Of a stretch of DNA of 64,000 nucleotides, positions 63,461-64,000 are shown piece by piece. Where the stretch lies: the NCBI RefSeq assembly GCF_008726925.1, contig NZ_VYWO01000001.1, positions 850,954 to 914,953 on the forward strand, written 5' to 3'. The notes beneath the pieces are model-generated. The model saw only the letters and a program-made list of their open reading frames with translations, made no database searches and was not told the DNA's origin. This stretch comes from Aerococcus sanguinicola (GTDB lineage Bacteria > Bacillota > Bacilli > Lactobacillales > Aerococcaceae). The stretch's first letter is position 1. The number at the start of each line of letters is the position of its first letter. The translations under genes and the position numbers were made by a program.

Positions 63461-63748
63461 TTAGCCTTCAACCTTCTCAGCTTCCTCTATGTCAGCCTTT
63501 GCCTGGTCCACTTCATCATTTTTAGACAGTAGAGACATGGCTAAAGTTGTTAAGACAGATACAATAACCGCATCATCGGCAAAGCCAATAGGGCCAAAAA
63601 TATCAGGCAAGAAATCTGTTGGAATTACCGCATATGCGATGGCAACTCCCATAATTAGCTTGATGTGAGTCGGTGTTTCTTTTTTAAAGAGAGCGCGCAC
63701 AAATTGCGCCAAGGTTGTTTTGGAATTAGTCAATGCATTCTTTTTCAT
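63461..63748 (-). CDS. DUF1232 (YkvA-like) membrane protein
   Basis: The 95-aa protein carries the DUF1232 core YAVIPTDFLPDIFGPIGFAD and DDAVIVSVLTTL, with two hydrophobic segments and a charged tail. The function of this small family is unknown. AGGAGG lies before the ATG. It stands between the bidirectional terminator and the rRNA terminator. Confidence 0.88.
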   Translation of the reverse strand: MKKNALTNSKTTLAQFVRALFKKETPTHIKLIMGVAIAYAVIPTDFLPDIFGPIGFADDAVIVSVLTTLAMSLLSKNDEVDQAKADIEEAEKVEG

Positions 63749-63840
63749 TCCATCATCCTCCTATACAATCTTATTATAGAAGCTGAACTAGCTAAAGACA
63801 TCCTACCTTAGACGGATTCTTTGCTGGTTAAGATGAGATA

Positions 63841-63869
63841 CAAAAAGCGACCCTAAAGGATCGCTATTT
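63841..63869 (-). terminator. Terminator of the rRNA operon
   Basis: Minus-strand GCGATCC-TTTA-GGGTCGC followed by TTTTTG, just after the 5S rRNA gene. Confidence 0.92.
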
Positions 63870-63874
63870 TTATT

Positions 63875-63993
63875 TGCACGGCAGCGTCCTAGTCTCACAG
63901 GGGGCAACCCCCAACTACATTCGGCGCTAAGAAGCTTAACTGCTGTGTTCGGCATGGGAACAGGTGTGACCTTCTTGCCATTACCACCGCACA
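63875..63993 (-). rRNA. rrf: 5S ribosomal RNA
   Basis: Read on the minus strand, the sequence has the universal 5S blocks CACACCTGTTCCCATGCCGA and ACACAGCAGTTAAGCTTCTTA and GCCGAATGTAGT, with a 10-bp terminal helix TGTGCGGTGG/CTGCCGTGCA that sets both ends (119 bases). It is the last gene of an rRNA operon whose 23S and 16S parts would lie to the right of the window. Confidence 0.97.
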
Positions 63994-64000
63994 ATTTTTT

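Overview
The window is a chromosomal segment of a low-to-mid GC Gram-positive bacterium of the order Lactobacillales. Ribosomal proteins, zinc-type S14, zinc-lid adenylate kinase, the DivIC/RqcP/YabM/Mfd/Pth cluster and an L-lactate dehydrogenase all fit. Protein style, the GW-repeat/LysM/amidase surface protein and the lack of sporulation genes suggest the Aerococcaceae (perhaps Aerococcus), but this is inference without any database search. Almost every gene is on the minus strand.

Layout. (1) 0.1-14.2 kb: the S10-spc-alpha ribosomal superoperon from rpsJ to rplQ, with adk, secY, infA and rpoA, a strong promoter before rpsJ and an internal promoter before infA. (2) 14.3-17.7 kb: a compact redox operon with a DUF454 membrane protein, a cytosolic ApbE flavin transferase, an FMN-reductase-like flavoprotein and a second FMN reductase fused to a PAS-like domain. 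The acidic tail of that last protein carries three copies of D-x-D-S-G-A-S, which resembles the ApbE flavinylation site. (3) 17.8-20.9 kb: an acyl-CoA dehydrogenase-like protein with an AhpD-like partner, gpmA and an SseB-like protein. (4) 21-25.8 kb: the str operon (rpsL, rpsG, fusA) and tuf, with a hairpin-rich rpsL leader. (5) 25.9-30.6 kb: a repeat-like hairpin element, a six-GW-module/LysM/amidase_3 cell-wall hydrolase with a WalR-like box upstream, and a small ABC exporter.

(6) 30.7-47.2 kb: the conserved Firmicutes housekeeping run pth-mfd-yabM-rqcP-divIC-yabR-tilS-hpt-ftsH, then hslO, a CysK homologue that has lost its PLP lysine, dusB and lysS. Between ftsH and hslO lies a gene-free stretch of about 570 bases holding a strongly folded element that looks like an unrecognised structured RNA. 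(7) 47.5-54.6 kb: ldh, an AEC-family transporter, prs, glmU, a DECD-box helicase and a metallophosphoesterase homologue lacking most metal ligands. ldh and the transporter sit between prs and pth, which are close neighbours in many Firmicutes. (8) 54.8-63.8 kb: uvrC, a DUF975 membrane protein, a barnase-barstar pair translationally linked to an unknown third gene, ridA, a secreted repeat-poor protein, a thioredoxin-like protein, a GT2 glycosyltransferase with an intact metallophosphoesterase, and a DUF1232 protein. (9) The right edge carries a 5S rRNA gene on the minus strand, the end of an rRNA operon that continues beyond the window.

The best candidates for something undescribed are the flavinylation-like redox operon (14.4-17.7 kb), the folded RNA candidate (35.35-35.61 kb), the CysK pseudoenzyme (33.4-34.3 kb) and the barnase/barstar/unknown triplet (58.2-59.8 kb). 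No tRNA, CRISPR array, insertion sequence or prophage was seen.
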